DNA of 64,000 nt. Origin: Paludibacteraceae bacterium. GTDB lineage: Bacteria > Bacteroidota > Bacteroidia > Bacteroidales > Paludibacteraceae. The notes under the pieces were generated by a model, which saw nothing but the letters and a program-made list of their open reading frames with translations, was not told where the DNA came from and made no database searches. Positions 34,401 through 38,935 of the stretch are shown one piece after another. The translations under genes and the position numbers were made by a program. The DNA lies in contig JAGBVI010000005.1 of assembly GCA_017630395.1 (NCBI GenBank), positions 62,001-126,000 on the forward strand, written 5' to 3'. The stretch's first letter is position 1. Each line of letters opens with the position of its first letter.

Positions 34401-36792
34401 GAATACAACTTACACTGTGATTGGTATTACCGAAAATTGTAGTACAACAGTTGATATACCTGTTAATGTACTTGCATTACCGGATGTTAATATCTCTGGT
34501 ACTAATGAAATTTGTATCAATAAACAGGTAACACTTGTCGCTCATGGTGCAAAAAGCTATGCATGGAGTACTGGTCTGCAATCTGATAAGTTAACCATGA
34601 CTCCTATGAGTACTGGAACTTACATTGTAACCGGTACTGATGAAAACAATTGTAAAGATACAGCTAGCTACACTGTCAAAGTGAATCCTCTCCCTAATAT
34701 TTCAATTAAGGGTGAAAATTATGCTTGCTACGAAAGTTTAATTACTTTGACTGCCGTTGGTAATGAAGGATGTACTTACAATTGGAGCAATAATACTACC
34801 GGGGAAACATTATCTGAAGTTATCAAGGAATCTACTACCTATATTGTAACTGCTAAAGATACCAACGGATGTATGGCTGTTGCTACTCATAATGTAACAA
34901 AAGTTGATTACCCTGAGTTAACTTATCAAGCTCCGGATACAATATGCTACGGAGAGTTCGTTTCCATTACTGCAAGCGGGGCTAATGAGTATTTATGGTC
35001 AAATAATTCTACAACAAACCAAATCTCAGATCAACCTCAAGCTTCAACTATCTACAAAGTTGTTGGAACCACAAATGGCTGTTCCGATTCAATAAATATC
35101 CCAATAGAGGTTCTTGCTTTGCCGAATGTTACATTCCAAGGTGATACAATTGTTTGTGAAGGTAATAAATTGGTTTTGGAAGCTAAAGGGGCTAAAACAT
35201 ACCAATGGAATACCGGTATTAGTAATAATATTTTGGAAGCTTTCCCTACCAAAAGTACTAAGTATATCTTAACTGGTACAGCTGAAAACGGATGCTCAAA
35301 CTCAATAGAAATCCAAGTTAGAGTTAATCCGAAACCTCAATTTGAAATATTGGGTGACGAAGAGGTATGCGAAAACTCTCCTATTAGCTTGACTGCTTCC
35401 GGTGATGGAGAAACATACTATTGGAGTACTGGTAGTGCGAGCTACGATAAATTTGTTACAAATAATAATGTTGCACTAAATATTCCAATTAATCAACCTA
35501 CATTCGTATTTGTCAAAGGTATTGACGAACATGGATGCGAAAATGTTGCACAGAAATCTATCAAAACAATAAATCCTCCTGAACTTAGCTATCGCGGTAA
35601 TGTTGAAGTTTGTGAAGGAGAAAAGATAGAGTTGACCGGAGAGGGGGCTAAAAATTATCGTTGGAAATTAGGCAATAAATATTCTACTGATAATCCGTTT
35701 GTCTTCGAACCTAATATTACAGATAAAGTAACTCTTATCGGTACTCTCGGAAAGTGTTCTTCAGAGTTAGAAATCGAAACAAGAATTAAGCCATCTCCTA
35801 AAGTAATAATTTCCGGAGATTCTGCTACTTGTAGAAATGACTTTGTAACACTTACTGCTGATGGTGCTGTTCGATACATATGGTCAACAGGAGAACAAAC
35901 AAAGAGTATCACTAAAAAGATTGCTAATACAAACAGCTACACTGTAACCGGATATAGCTCTAATGGCTGCTCTAATAGTGTCTCTAAAATCGTGAAAGCA
36001 AGAGATATTCCTAAAATTTCCGCTGATTATAGCAGAAAGGGCTGTCCTGAAACGGGTACTATTGTTAGCTTGATTGCTAAAGGTGCGAACTCTTTGGTTT
36101 GGGAAAGTAATCCTGACAACAATGATATAGATGATGTTCCTGTTACTCCTTCTGATGTTACGGATGTTACTATTTTTGAAACAACAAGATTTGTCGTTAC
36201 AGGAACGGATGATTTTGGTTGCGTTAATACTGATACATTAACTGTTGAACCGCTTACTTTTGAACAAATGGAGTACGATATCACACCTCGTATAATTGAT
36301 TCAGACAATCGTGTTGTTGGTTTCTTAGGTATTAAACCAATAACCCAAAATTGGACATGGATTACGGGTGACGAAATAGAGCCTATAAGAGGAAAAGATG
36401 TAAACTTTACCTACACAGCTGTTACTCAAGACTCATTTGAAGTGAAAATTATTGCAGTTGATGATAGTGGTTGTGAATACAAAGATACTGCATTCATCTA
36501 TGTTTGGAAAGATTTTTGGGCTCCGAGTGCATTTACACCAAATGAAGATAATTTGAATGATCAATTCAGATTTAAGGGTACTGAATATATGACCGAATTT
36601 GAATTTAGAATCTTTGACCGTCTTGGTACAGTGGTATTCGAAGGATACAGTAAAGATGATGCTTGGGATGGTACATTCAAAGGTGAGCCTTGTCCTTGGG
36701 GAGTTTACGGATATGTGGTAAAATATCGTAGTAACTACAAAGGTCTCGAAAAAGAAGGAGAACGTAGAGGTGAAATTACTTTGATACGATAG
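13414..36792 (+). CDS. Giant (7,792-residue) Ig/PKD-like repeat surface protein with T9SS type B sorting domain
   Basis: Complete gene. Residues 1 to about 28 are a Sec signal peptide (positive MKKDWLRK, hydrophobic core, STAQ cleavage region). Residues 30-430 are a unique head. It includes a GGHLGYGY motif (337-344) typical of N-terminal domains in large T9SS proteins, preceded by a Cys-rich segment (C297, C300, C303, C321, C324). Residues about 430-535 look like a PKD domain (W-E-W near 474). Then come roughly 95 modules of about 72-75 residues with the Cys/Trp/Gly-Cys pattern. From about base 36505 the T9SS type B sorting domain ends the protein. Predicted mass is about 0.8 MDa. Expected to be a secreted or surface-anchored filamentous adhesin-like protein; the ligand is unknown. 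It is a tandem paralogue of the upstream gene. The start is the ATG followed directly by the signal peptide. Confidence 0.95.
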   Translation: MKKDWLRKFIYIWLTMATILLFPTLSTAQKNIDTPNLSFEFGNFTNWKRYYAYFGPVNFLAKTNENINVFTNSPNANPVENREIWTEKTNDNQILYESRKGNGKKDISGKFEVTSGTGKDPNLITRNGCDYDLPVVPKGYTHAARIGAYADVEVIYDYYTSATWYRRAMAEKLEYTFTVTENSTLLSYQFAGVLDEPAAGNVGSHFGDEHPTMSVKITAKKDGSTVVLPCNAYSANANSGNEDLITVNGSCYNTSNLANNMLYKEWAMIAYDLRDYIGATITIEAIVHDCLLELYVCNACNSCTASGSATDKGNGTYTSYCQKCRQTKNVTKRVMAGGHLGYGYITAETQPLKLITENCPDDDYVTITAPTGFVEYEWKTSTGVSLETVAGSPHIARVRRSEIQDVDYICNMYGDNRDCSHITAAVRLAKEPIVMDFTSKATCFNEVSFKDLSYITPLKQSDGTTLIPDTIKSWEWSYREFSNGDYSSNSIVISNEQEFSKIFEWTQSNQGKYEITLKIKTTNGCEDKITKEIKVLPRPNVELDGATNVCEGEGTTLTVTNLSNPENIYTWYKGDEEKQSGKQNSFTIDVAENATYKVIIQRPEDQVECVYEKEFEVKTLQNPSIKTYAEKSYEKDKLTQVDICEDNTIDLHVNNITSNLSLNYTWSNLSTKETNTVGPADTTLYTVVATTNDGCKATDSIRVNVKKKPQLNIDGPDDLCVNQEGSYTALSDVEINKYSWDTDKGTSSEYKVSYNTATSASVQHYINLTAEGINGCSSTINKEIIVRSNPVLTIPEIAPICEGHYVTVNVYGADSCQWDNSDKMEKMPFYWNDIPTKNKYYITGFTQYSSGLTCSTTDSVIIKVNKVPGIKFIGNTNICKGDDVKLTATDTTDYTGNNNPNGTYTYSWNDPNHTQSANMTASPTSSTIYTVTVNNGNCAKTDNVNITVHNDPIFTVRPTQQRVCIGAMDTLVANGEPVKYNWYEGIDVTGTEIAQTDKDISDSLYVRIDKDVTFTVVGESQYGCKTTLNTNVYVKPAPTLSFAGNTVICEGTQVTLTPGGADSYYWKWNKNGKDTISNTTVLKDFPSGIGEITYTLVGIKDGCEAELDITIRIQASPKIKITGNFEICRDSSTTLTAGPDGTYTIKNYTWVGLNNNTNQVKVSPISNQSYEVIGYDEAGCPGRASETIIVNPNPIIEIEGENTLCKGETIELKAKGGEENSYEWSMTPSIGENNLTGSSISVQIDTTTTFIVKGANKAGCPSKGTKVVTVYKIPDLKFNANDICRGEMVDITVDGAATYVWNDDNSKTSTRFTDSNVPENATSYTAKVTGTENGCSATEEVTIQIFERPEIKIEGPLAYCEGDIIRLSGAGGVSDGYRWSVGGDNDNIEIIAKSSITDITLVGQNDKGCTNETTVNLTIRPLPAILIEEPDSKEVCKGTKIELTAAGGDYYSWEKRTSQNEENQPITDCTENCKTIQPTIDNTSTFVVIGAKEYNENGEQLVCKSSAEISIIAKPIPEVTISGNEKICPKTATNLTAVNTNKDAIISKWQWHKVNEDNTLTELSETKSFINTGDLNENTTYIATATSNSNCVGRDTATIQLHDTVVVAIEGVNYICEGGTINLKANTTPSGENYIYNWSPQGAKQVQTGDIPLLETTTFNLSITDDNNCISNAKPKVVELVPLPRISISQNPTGQICAGNNIVTLTASSSNKDAAAMKSYNWFRINDAIINDDNNVAIETDDITFNDLTSTTTIKAIGVDTFGCQSEKEIHVIEIQDAPDLTITGVTKACKGDIVQLTASSSKSEPIKWENGEEANGPRQITLDEVGTISFKAEITVNGCTTIKEHEIEVFDVPSVEITSINEKNYVCEGNSLDLKANTSSTDISTIKWNISSSETYEARITPTSSPTTCSVTITNKAGCSATHSFDIEIKSNPIIYINDETNGEEAVCKGEIFNLTASGNDNSNYTWYRSEMKDGNEIEGANGEVYSPTINSTEKYVVKGENTFGCLGSAVFTVKAKEYPTFTANDTTSCKGMPSTVKVKTGNADYYTWTWHNNGKQESINGTSYSEILTATRTYQLTGTKEGCTTTPITVTANVNELPILTINSKQNIGETPITMCFNDIDTLIVSGANDYTWSNNSGLTQNNERSNEAEIMPTSVGEHIYSVTGTDLNNCTNTQDIVVKVNPLPIVKISATPLICEGEETDLKAEGALSYEWSWMENSNNQSATTQEVKIPLNTTTIFKVTGTDGNNCKSLPVQQVITIKESPSLSWNPDTLNICDGENATLTINGATSIEWEDGEKTGSTRTFYNLNATDAVNGIIKYKFTAMNNGCTKDSSIAIRVNTLPEISFETTSGRDKNGVRIVCVNEEFELKAVAENSSFIWNTTENSETITKKHQNTGSVNYIVTATNKTTQCSNKNTYTVNVVENPIIKINDEIAGESAVCENSEITLEASGLNNGNYIWYDETDNTQKEIANSTEEYTTTITTNKKYRVEGKDENECPGSATFNITTKGNPTFKFNHSPICVGENAVISLTERSENTRFAWSWENGLGSLENATSVNHKLESDRKYIVTAIKDNCIKTDSTIVTVNPLPEFEIVEDTAICYNEPIELSVKSDNNNQYSFEWTDNSGKNIGSEYKITENLNASAIYKVNVKNTITQCSKSKNINIKVHPLPLLQIKQDNAACIGNIVELSASGADESYKWLNKDKEEVSETNSTIFIPITEKSAEDTIVYVIGKNITGCIDTIRHQLTKLEKPVITISGINDRCEGDGEKTIVLSGASRYVWTSENNHVGNTFTEALTSDKEYTVKIESGACKADTSFTVKVNELPDVYITAKGGINKIDTTICLNDEIQLVAHAANSEYVWNTQETSETIPAKANSLISMKYNVVATDKVTKCSNKAEYTVKVNPLPNVQIESKELAYCKDLKIDLKANNNYTSYKWSVAGTNISSANAIEYELKENTKFRLDVVDENNCHNHDTIEIIAKEYPIIAINAPAVCYDKYPTLTVKKPESTADYYVWSDGTSNNSSWTASTPIKENTTYKITAYKDGCLQEKNISVNIHTLPQISFKINDIESNGNYMVCANDNELKIEAVVNQNNASDIKYVWAQGTTTPIINVTPTEKTNYTVTVTDGNGCVNNATQNIIVNEPSIVTIDGIKEICQGGEFTLTANGAESYTWNVTPDDNSKYSIEDNKLTYKNIQDTIRFSVVGIDNNNCTCKEAIHIVNMIPQPVITIIPNAANREVCKGSNLNLTATAGANVAIQWENAEVGYLDYIFNDDTAGEKEVKVYATTTQGCKNDSTIKIKVNELPAFTVEGNDFCIGTTTELKASGTDINFSWVGFTKNINPVNASKSGTYKVTGVDLNGCSRIDSITVTAYNNPEFIITQEGLTWNDDNTACKDSSITLLANGGNYTYDWYIKEGTTLTDFQKETPTITPKVTSDIVFTAIATLKHKENLQCQSQKDYAVKIKEAPKFELAAATVCAGNLSRIEVKNGVAGTTYNWSWDNGTQSGGTYYEEKLTADREYTVIGTKDHCSYTVVATAQVYALPTMNNILTDPANKDEICLNEKISLIGNANSENEPIDYSWKANKDLNSITNKTNEITEIAPTLIGERTYTLTATDEKGCSNTISKNIIVNPLPIVNVIGETEICKGDFTDLSVEGDYQTIWYEYDKENKNIGTQLFDSKTNTDSNFKYLIEEAKSFYVEIIDENDCKNGKVVDITLKTIPNIQFVGETSICEGGSTTISILGNSGGKNYFFDKTTGKYETTSVTSKVLAPTATTTYNVKLITSNNCEIDTTITITVNKLPIITINGEKDGNSTICLGSSIELTGEAESDCNFTWNNRQTNATIEVMPLTNAQYYVVGTDKTTGCRDTAKHTLNIVPLPIINISGNSVVCRDSVVNLKITNAIAGFEYDWGNGNMGVNYSPVITKDSVIRVTATDNTEQHCKATETYKVSIKENPIITLNSENPFVCKGDFVNINVTSNLPSSTYLWEGTAHENKTSSLKEKVDAKKEYKIHVTKDGCTASKDINVTVWELPTVTAELTNDKRGDTICINTAAELTATAENGTAPYSFNWISNVINGNNTNATIQTNNLTNTNTPYSLVVEVSDKNNCKGLDTIEVKVKANPIIRISGDKFVCEAMNGTLTAVGAGEDGTYLWSTDETTEIITPTITSDSAFTVNGTDMYGCTGTSNPFKVAKKNLPKLTIYGATTICEGSSTKISLSGAGANDENYVWYEGENRIMSSNRTLSPTQTTTYYVSGTLNGCTSDTSFTITVNKVPEININGVNNGKAEICLNNDITLTTNVSDSETYSYLWNNNSTEKSINVNPTTTTKYSVQVWNSNTQCSKKDTFEVIVNPLPLFKLEAEEAVCMNSTSVVTLINTDGAPKADKYDWTKDNEQLTVTNNSYSEVLNSEVSYSVTAKINSTQCSYTQSISVGVKENPTIKIEADNSICYGENVKIEAEGVVAANYLWPDGREIPMTTWIEEEIKEVGTYKYKVKAIKNYPLSNSKTLNCTAEDSIDITINPLPNIEIVGPAIVCKEEPITLTTKENSNPIQEIKKYEWSTGSEEESIVVTPTRDITPYTLKVSNKYDCIANVTYQLNAFDKPTFNFGGDTAYCVGTKGSISVIGNNIQSITWSAIEQGSGNDVAITENKTTNSATFTVDTALTVKAVVVSNDECSSERTIDINTKSYPKINATYNKNVCKGGSVEIKVNGADTWKWLNSEKKSNVFTDVNITEDKEYTVEGTTEGCTSYETFKITVLNLPNVKINDGKDTAICEGESIVLRATGAKSFEWLDMYNETDSEITKEPKEITMYAVKGIDDNNCVNSDTIIVNVNKLPNIELEYINSVCDGSNVVITALNNDIKYQWSAQSDYEENSSHTIENIINDITGEVFGMDKNNCVNKAPYEIKRKPNPQLTLTGEDVCYNNKATIEVVDNSENTRYQTTYVWEGNDSKIGINYESEELLKDKIFKVVATKNGCITEDSIEIKVRDLPNILINDGDEFAYVCKGDSVKLLASGSDINSYIWDNKNSENRNNYTVRPINDETVYSLEGKDNFGCTNRDNITVIVTPTPSFEIIGENMVCINDEVTLVGSDKNLEYSWKNKNGDEISSLASATITITQDTTLIITGTAKNDNGTICSSTIEYVIRKKDRPTINANYNNAICYGSSAIINVFGSSDNYEWYKNGELISTKNSYEQVITEPQKYLVKGYMNGCDDSISIDIAVKEIPTIEITGANEICFNDSVILNATAGLNSYQWKNLTTSSTLPSTSDVIKIAPKVDSKIEVIVSNTEGCENRDSFDVIVNPLPSFTISANENSVCENSEVELTTSNDKLTYKWQNETEFSSNLNKIFAMGSFPMTDTFRVTAMSEKGCIKSDSIRITTKARPQLNIVYTDSICFGKQATMTGHNNTAKYKWYDVTNGIENLLSESSSYTTDILTENHLFKSIATSNGCESDTTFEVAIRELPKVKIENSPIITICNNTSLTINAESETAKEYKWDNNSYSNNNYYEVFPIKDTTLYRLIVKDMFGCENFDSVYVVIQENPIFEIIGKTDTCQGDDIELKASNESLSYVWKNNSNETLTEDIEFTIRVTQDTILKISGYTNDNLKCETTIEHIVKVNPYPVITVVKDTDNVCYGTQAYIEVKSDVDATYSWNSGETDRYIQKVITEESKFTVKATSIKGGCISDTSFVVNKWDLPIINAENVAICYGDTAVLEAQSESNNVVFRWQDASVDGAKYVTPTLTSQTQYKVLGTDENSCVGEKSVIVSINPLPQFQLSTITPVCRGTETTITADNEELKYLWGGDNYTDNNSYTIAIANDTTFNVWGEDNNQCKSMKSIKVGVKEYPVLQLRIDNDTVCYGGSKTLYVSGANNGYKWIDGSTKNFITIDNITEEITVSVEGTTNGCTSKIDTTIKVWELPNIEIEASENTICYNDNVQLIGKNGVSGKYRWSHNGVTADEVIVVPNKVGENNYSVTGYDIHGCKNVGEITINVNALPIVNIEGDAYVCRDENASLEAKSETDATFQWINGNDILMDGATFNPTISSDDTTFTVLATDNNNCQSTAEFNVYVKEFPVLSYRTNTGKDTVCIGSPVVIYMSGADEYVWASDNSTENSYSETINGEKTFIVSGTTNGCTSDTAITIATWQLPEFGIDGDSTICLNDTALLFTYPKNNEELTFKWKHNGSSNDTTYETPTITKTFYATATDINNCKSQKEFEVKVNALPTDIKIDGARAVCLDSTVTLTVSGSALHYEWRNGIEGTSIEAPISSKDSTFYVIGTNENGCKYETSYTVTSIDHPTLIPNAPDSVCYGSKINISIKGAAEYLWDDNSTKNYRSVEITKDTLFVVKGTSNGCTSTDTIKIGKQDLPNILIASENTLGMICRNDSLKLMAIGGETYTWNTKEESDVILVKPLGSTQYIVRGVGANGCQNSDTFNLTVNPLPIVNIIGEKNICEGDKVELKAESSNEFTITNYLWGNGKTDQTVEEEILDTTYFKVTLTDINGCKNSDSILIQSKPYPIVTIDAPEYVCFGQSAIISAEGANNYVWGTKESGKIDRSFADTPKNDTTYTVYGTTNGCTTKATETVIVRSLPNVTITTSDSTFAICLQDSIKLTANGAETYSWNTGIISESIVVTPMSNTDYKVTGTDEFGCQNTGTYTIQINKLPEFEIKGNDLICEGDVDTVWVESEHELTYVWNYLNSTSDTIYPVIDQNTTFEVTATNNNGCTTNKSYTVRSKPYPVLEFNHQEAICRGEKAVIVVSGAIDYEWQDGTTGNSFIDEPQNSTTYTVTGTTRGCTTTASTNVKVWSLPNVTITGNQKDICTNDPITLSASGASSYLWNTGDTQNSITIIPNGTTAFSVTGRDINGCESTDTFLVTVHPLPIISIDGPDAVCADSITTLTANGGLTYLWNTNENTQSITPKVTNTRTYVVIGYDEYNCKSTASKTIRKKEYPVITHTAPTSVCYGTMANISVIGASQYIWQDGSTGNTYSDSPEENTTYTVIGITENCSTTVDIPVNVLALPDVNISGTNEICINKQVTLVAHGAKSYAWSTGLQSDKLTMTPMSTGTYIVTGTDENNCKDTASYTVKVNPLPNISIKGENYACYESLITLTAVGNEGCTYNWSNNTTGETLSEVIKESTTYIVTAKDTNGCMAVATHNVTKVDYPELTYQAPDTICYGEFVSITASGANEYLWSNNSTTNQISDQPQASTIYKVVGTTNGCSDSINIPIEVLALPNVTFQGDTIVCEGNKLVLEAKGAKTYQWNTGISNNILEAFPTKSTKYILTGTAENGCSNSIEIQVRVNPKPQFEILGDEEVCENSPISLTASGDGETYYWSTGSASYDKFVTNNNVALNIPINQPTFVFVKGIDEHGCENVAQKSIKTINPPELSYRGNVEVCEGEKIELTGEGAKNYRWKLGNKYSTDNPFVFEPNITDKVTLIGTLGKCSSELEIETRIKPSPKVIISGDSATCRNDFVTLTADGAVRYIWSTGEQTKSITKKIANTNSYTVTGYSSNGCSNSVSKIVKARDIPKISADYSRKGCPETGTIVSLIAKGANSLVWESNPDNNDIDDVPVTPSDVTDVTIFETTRFVVTGTDDFGCVNTDTLTVEPLTFEQMEYDITPRIIDSDNRVVGFLGIKPITQNWTWITGDEIEPIRGKDVNFTYTAVTQDSFEVKIIAVDDSGCEYKDTAFIYVWKDFWAPSAFTPNEDNLNDQFRFKGTEYMTEFEFRIFDRLGTVVFEGYSKDDAWDGTFKGEPCPWGVYGYVVKYRSNYKGLEKEGERRGEITLIR

Positions 36793-36827
36793 CTTAAACT
36801 TTGTATAATAGAGCTGTCTATATAATG

Positions 36828-36866
36828 AAAGAGGGTGTGTCAAAAATCGATACGCCCTCTTTTCTA
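36828..36866 (+). terminator. Rho-independent terminator after giant gene 2
   Basis: AAAGAGGGTGTGTC (36828-36841) pairs with GATACGCCCTCTTT (36849-36862), a 14-bp stem with two G-U pairs and a 7-base loop, then TT. It belongs to the GAGGGTGTNTC terminator family seen four more times in this window. Confidence 0.85.
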
Positions 36867-36983
36867 TAAAGAATATCAATTGAAAATAAAACAATTAGCT
36901 CCTTTTTAGGCCCTATCACTTCTATATAACTTTCGCAAGTTACTCTCAAAGAATTGTATTTCTTATAACATAAAAAACTTTTA

Positions 36984-38888
36984 CTATTCCTTTCTTCTAC
37001 TCAACATCTTAAGCATGTTACTCAGATTCTTAGGGTTATAGGGATTTTTTGCTTGTACTGAATAGGCATATTTTATCTCTTTGTTATATAATTGCTCAAC
37101 AACAACAGGGTCTATCTCTTCACAATAGTATTCTCCATTCTTGCGAAACTCTATCCTTTCTCCTAAAATCACAAATGTTTTAGGTAATGATATATTTGAG
37201 AATTGATCTTTTAATTCTGTAGTAATATTTCTTAATGAAGCATACAGCAGTCGTATCGCCTCCCGAACTTTTTGCTCGTCTCTCAGAGATGGATTCAGAT
37301 TTGATAGAATGGCCTGCCTATTGGGAACAACCAACATAACGGCAAAATCCATACCGGAATTGGACAAAAAACATTGACTAATAAAGGGCGAACGAAGATA
37401 AAATGCCACCTCAATCGGATGTGGAGAAAATTTTTCTCCTATAGAATTTTTTATATAAGAGTGTAGAACTCCATCAACAAATAAAAAACCGTCCAAATCC
37501 ATAAATCCAAACCATTTAGTAGAATACCAATCCTCCACAGATTTTGGGATGGGATTCTTACTATCTTTTAAATCAACTGTTACAATAGATTCAGATCGAA
37601 TATATATTTCACCGATTTCCCCTACAGACAAAGGATTCTTATTTAACGGGTCAACAATTTTTAAACATGTATTGTGAAATGGCTTGCCAGAAGAACCTAA
37701 TTTATAACAATCATTTTTTTTGAAATTTAATGATACTAACGAACTACTCATGACAGTCCCAAACCCTCTTAAAACAGGAATTCCTATCGACAAAAAAAAC
37801 AACTCTGTTTGTCTATCTAAAAAAGGACCTCGTAAGATAAAATACTCTATATCTCCTCCTAAAGCCTCTCTAATCTTTTTACATATCAAAGAGTCAATAA
37901 TCTTAGCAAATGGTGATAATACCCCCATTAATTTGAAATCCCAATACCCTGAAGAGCGTAAAATAGTAGATTCTACCAACTTTATATATTTTTCCAACAA
38001 CAACAAATAGAACTTTCCATAATGCGCAATAACCTCCTCTATCCTATTTTTTATTGTTTTAATTGCTGATAAAGATAAATAGACAAAATTAGGACGAATA
38101 TCATGTAAATCTCTAAAAAATGAATAACAGAAACAATCTACAGCAACCTTCGGTACAACAATGGTAGAACCATTAAACATAATCAACATCAACGAAATTT
38201 GATGAACATAGATATCACTCCATGGTAACATCATGTATGAGCGCTTCCACTCCCCTATTTGCATTAAAAAGGACATTTGATCTACTTGTGTTACCAAGTT
38301 TCGATGGGTATATGACACTACTTCTTTTTTTGTTTGAACATCCGTATAATATATCATCGCTACGTCATCATAAGAAATGGACCGAATTAGCGCTGATAAC
38401 TCTTCATTCATAGCTTCATATAAATCTCGACCTAAAGCATACACTCTCTCCGAAGAGACTACATCAAACTCATTTCCTAAATACTCTGCCAATAGAATAA
38501 TAAGATTTAGGCTAGGAAGAGAATCTTTCATTTTAGAAATCGAAGCATAGAATTTTTCAGAAACAACAATACCTCTGCACTTTGAATGGAGTAAACAATG
38601 TTTCAACTCTTGTTCATCTGTCATGGATTGTGATAAAGGAACAACTACTGCTTTGATACAAAATAAGGAGAATTCCGCAACTAACCAATCCGTTCCACTA
38701 TCGGCATACAACGCCACTTTATCCCCGGGCTTGATTCCCAAAGCCAATAAACCAATAGAAAACTTTTTCACTTTGTTATATATATCTTGGTATGAAAGTG
38801 AAAGATATTCGTTATTTTGTTTCTCCATTATCATAGGATTACTTCCATAACGAGAAATACAATCCTCAAAAATTTCAATTATATTCAT
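36984..38888 (-). CDS. Degenerate AMP-dependent acyl-CoA synthetase (probable pseudoenzyme)
   Basis: Its 634 residues are the usual length for bacterial long-chain acyl-CoA synthetases, and the fold can be followed throughout: an N-terminal LSYQDIYNKV segment, GIKPGDKVAL near 51-60, THRNL at 194-198, GEIGEIYIR near 423-431, DLDGFLF near 464-470 and a GEKFSPHPIE hinge near 484-493. The active-site motifs are lost. The Gly/Thr/Lys-rich ATP loop (usually YTSGTTGxPKG) reads YTDVQTKKEVV at 181-191. YGxTE reads FGTVM. TGD reads TKW at 457-459. The DRxKD arginine is Gly473, and the C-terminal catalytic Lys region (near 570-590) has no clear match. The reading frame is intact, so it is probably expressed but unlikely to adenylate fatty acids; a structural or regulatory role is possible. 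It is convergent with giant gene 2 and divergent from mutS2, with 47 bases between the starts. Confidence 0.82.
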   Translation of the reverse strand: MNIIEIFEDCISRYGSNPMIMEKQNNEYLSLSYQDIYNKVKKFSIGLLALGIKPGDKVALYADSGTDWLVAEFSLFCIKAVVVPLSQSMTDEQELKHCLLHSKCRGIVVSEKFYASISKMKDSLPSLNLIILLAEYLGNEFDVVSSERVYALGRDLYEAMNEELSALIRSISYDDVAMIYYTDVQTKKEVVSYTHRNLVTQVDQMSFLMQIGEWKRSYMMLPWSDIYVHQISLMLIMFNGSTIVVPKVAVDCFCYSFFRDLHDIRPNFVYLSLSAIKTIKNRIEEVIAHYGKFYLLLLEKYIKLVESTILRSSGYWDFKLMGVLSPFAKIIDSLICKKIREALGGDIEYFILRGPFLDRQTELFFLSIGIPVLRGFGTVMSSSLVSLNFKKNDCYKLGSSGKPFHNTCLKIVDPLNKNPLSVGEIGEIYIRSESIVTVDLKDSKNPIPKSVEDWYSTKWFGFMDLDGFLFVDGVLHSYIKNSIGEKFSPHPIEVAFYLRSPFISQCFLSNSGMDFAVMLVVPNRQAILSNLNPSLRDEQKVREAIRLLYASLRNITTELKDQFSNISLPKTFVILGERIEFRKNGEYYCEEIDPVVVEQLYNKEIKYAYSVQAKNPYNPKNLSNMLKMLSRRKE

Positions 38889-38898
38889 AGATTTTAAT

Positions 38899-38906
38899 TA
38901 TCTTTG
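38899..38906 (+). promoter_or_regulatory. Bacteroidota -7 box for mutS2
   Basis: TATCTTTG matches TAnnTTTG exactly and lies 29 bases before the mutS2 ATG, implying a leader of about 25 bases. No perfect -33 TTTG is seen. Confidence 0.6.
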
Positions 38907-38935
38907 TCCCACTCTATAACAACAGAGATTAAGAT

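Noticed and set aside
761..36308. Many open minus-strand frames of 60-150 codons opposite the giant genes
   Set aside because: They mirror the repetitive coding strand (recurring hydrophobic Leu/Val/Ser-rich shadows) and disappear outside it.
1..36792. The idea that the giant frames are artefacts of a low-complexity or misassembled repeat
   Set aside because: Modules differ from one another at DNA level, the frame is open for more than 23 kb, and signal peptide and sorting domain sit at the right ends.
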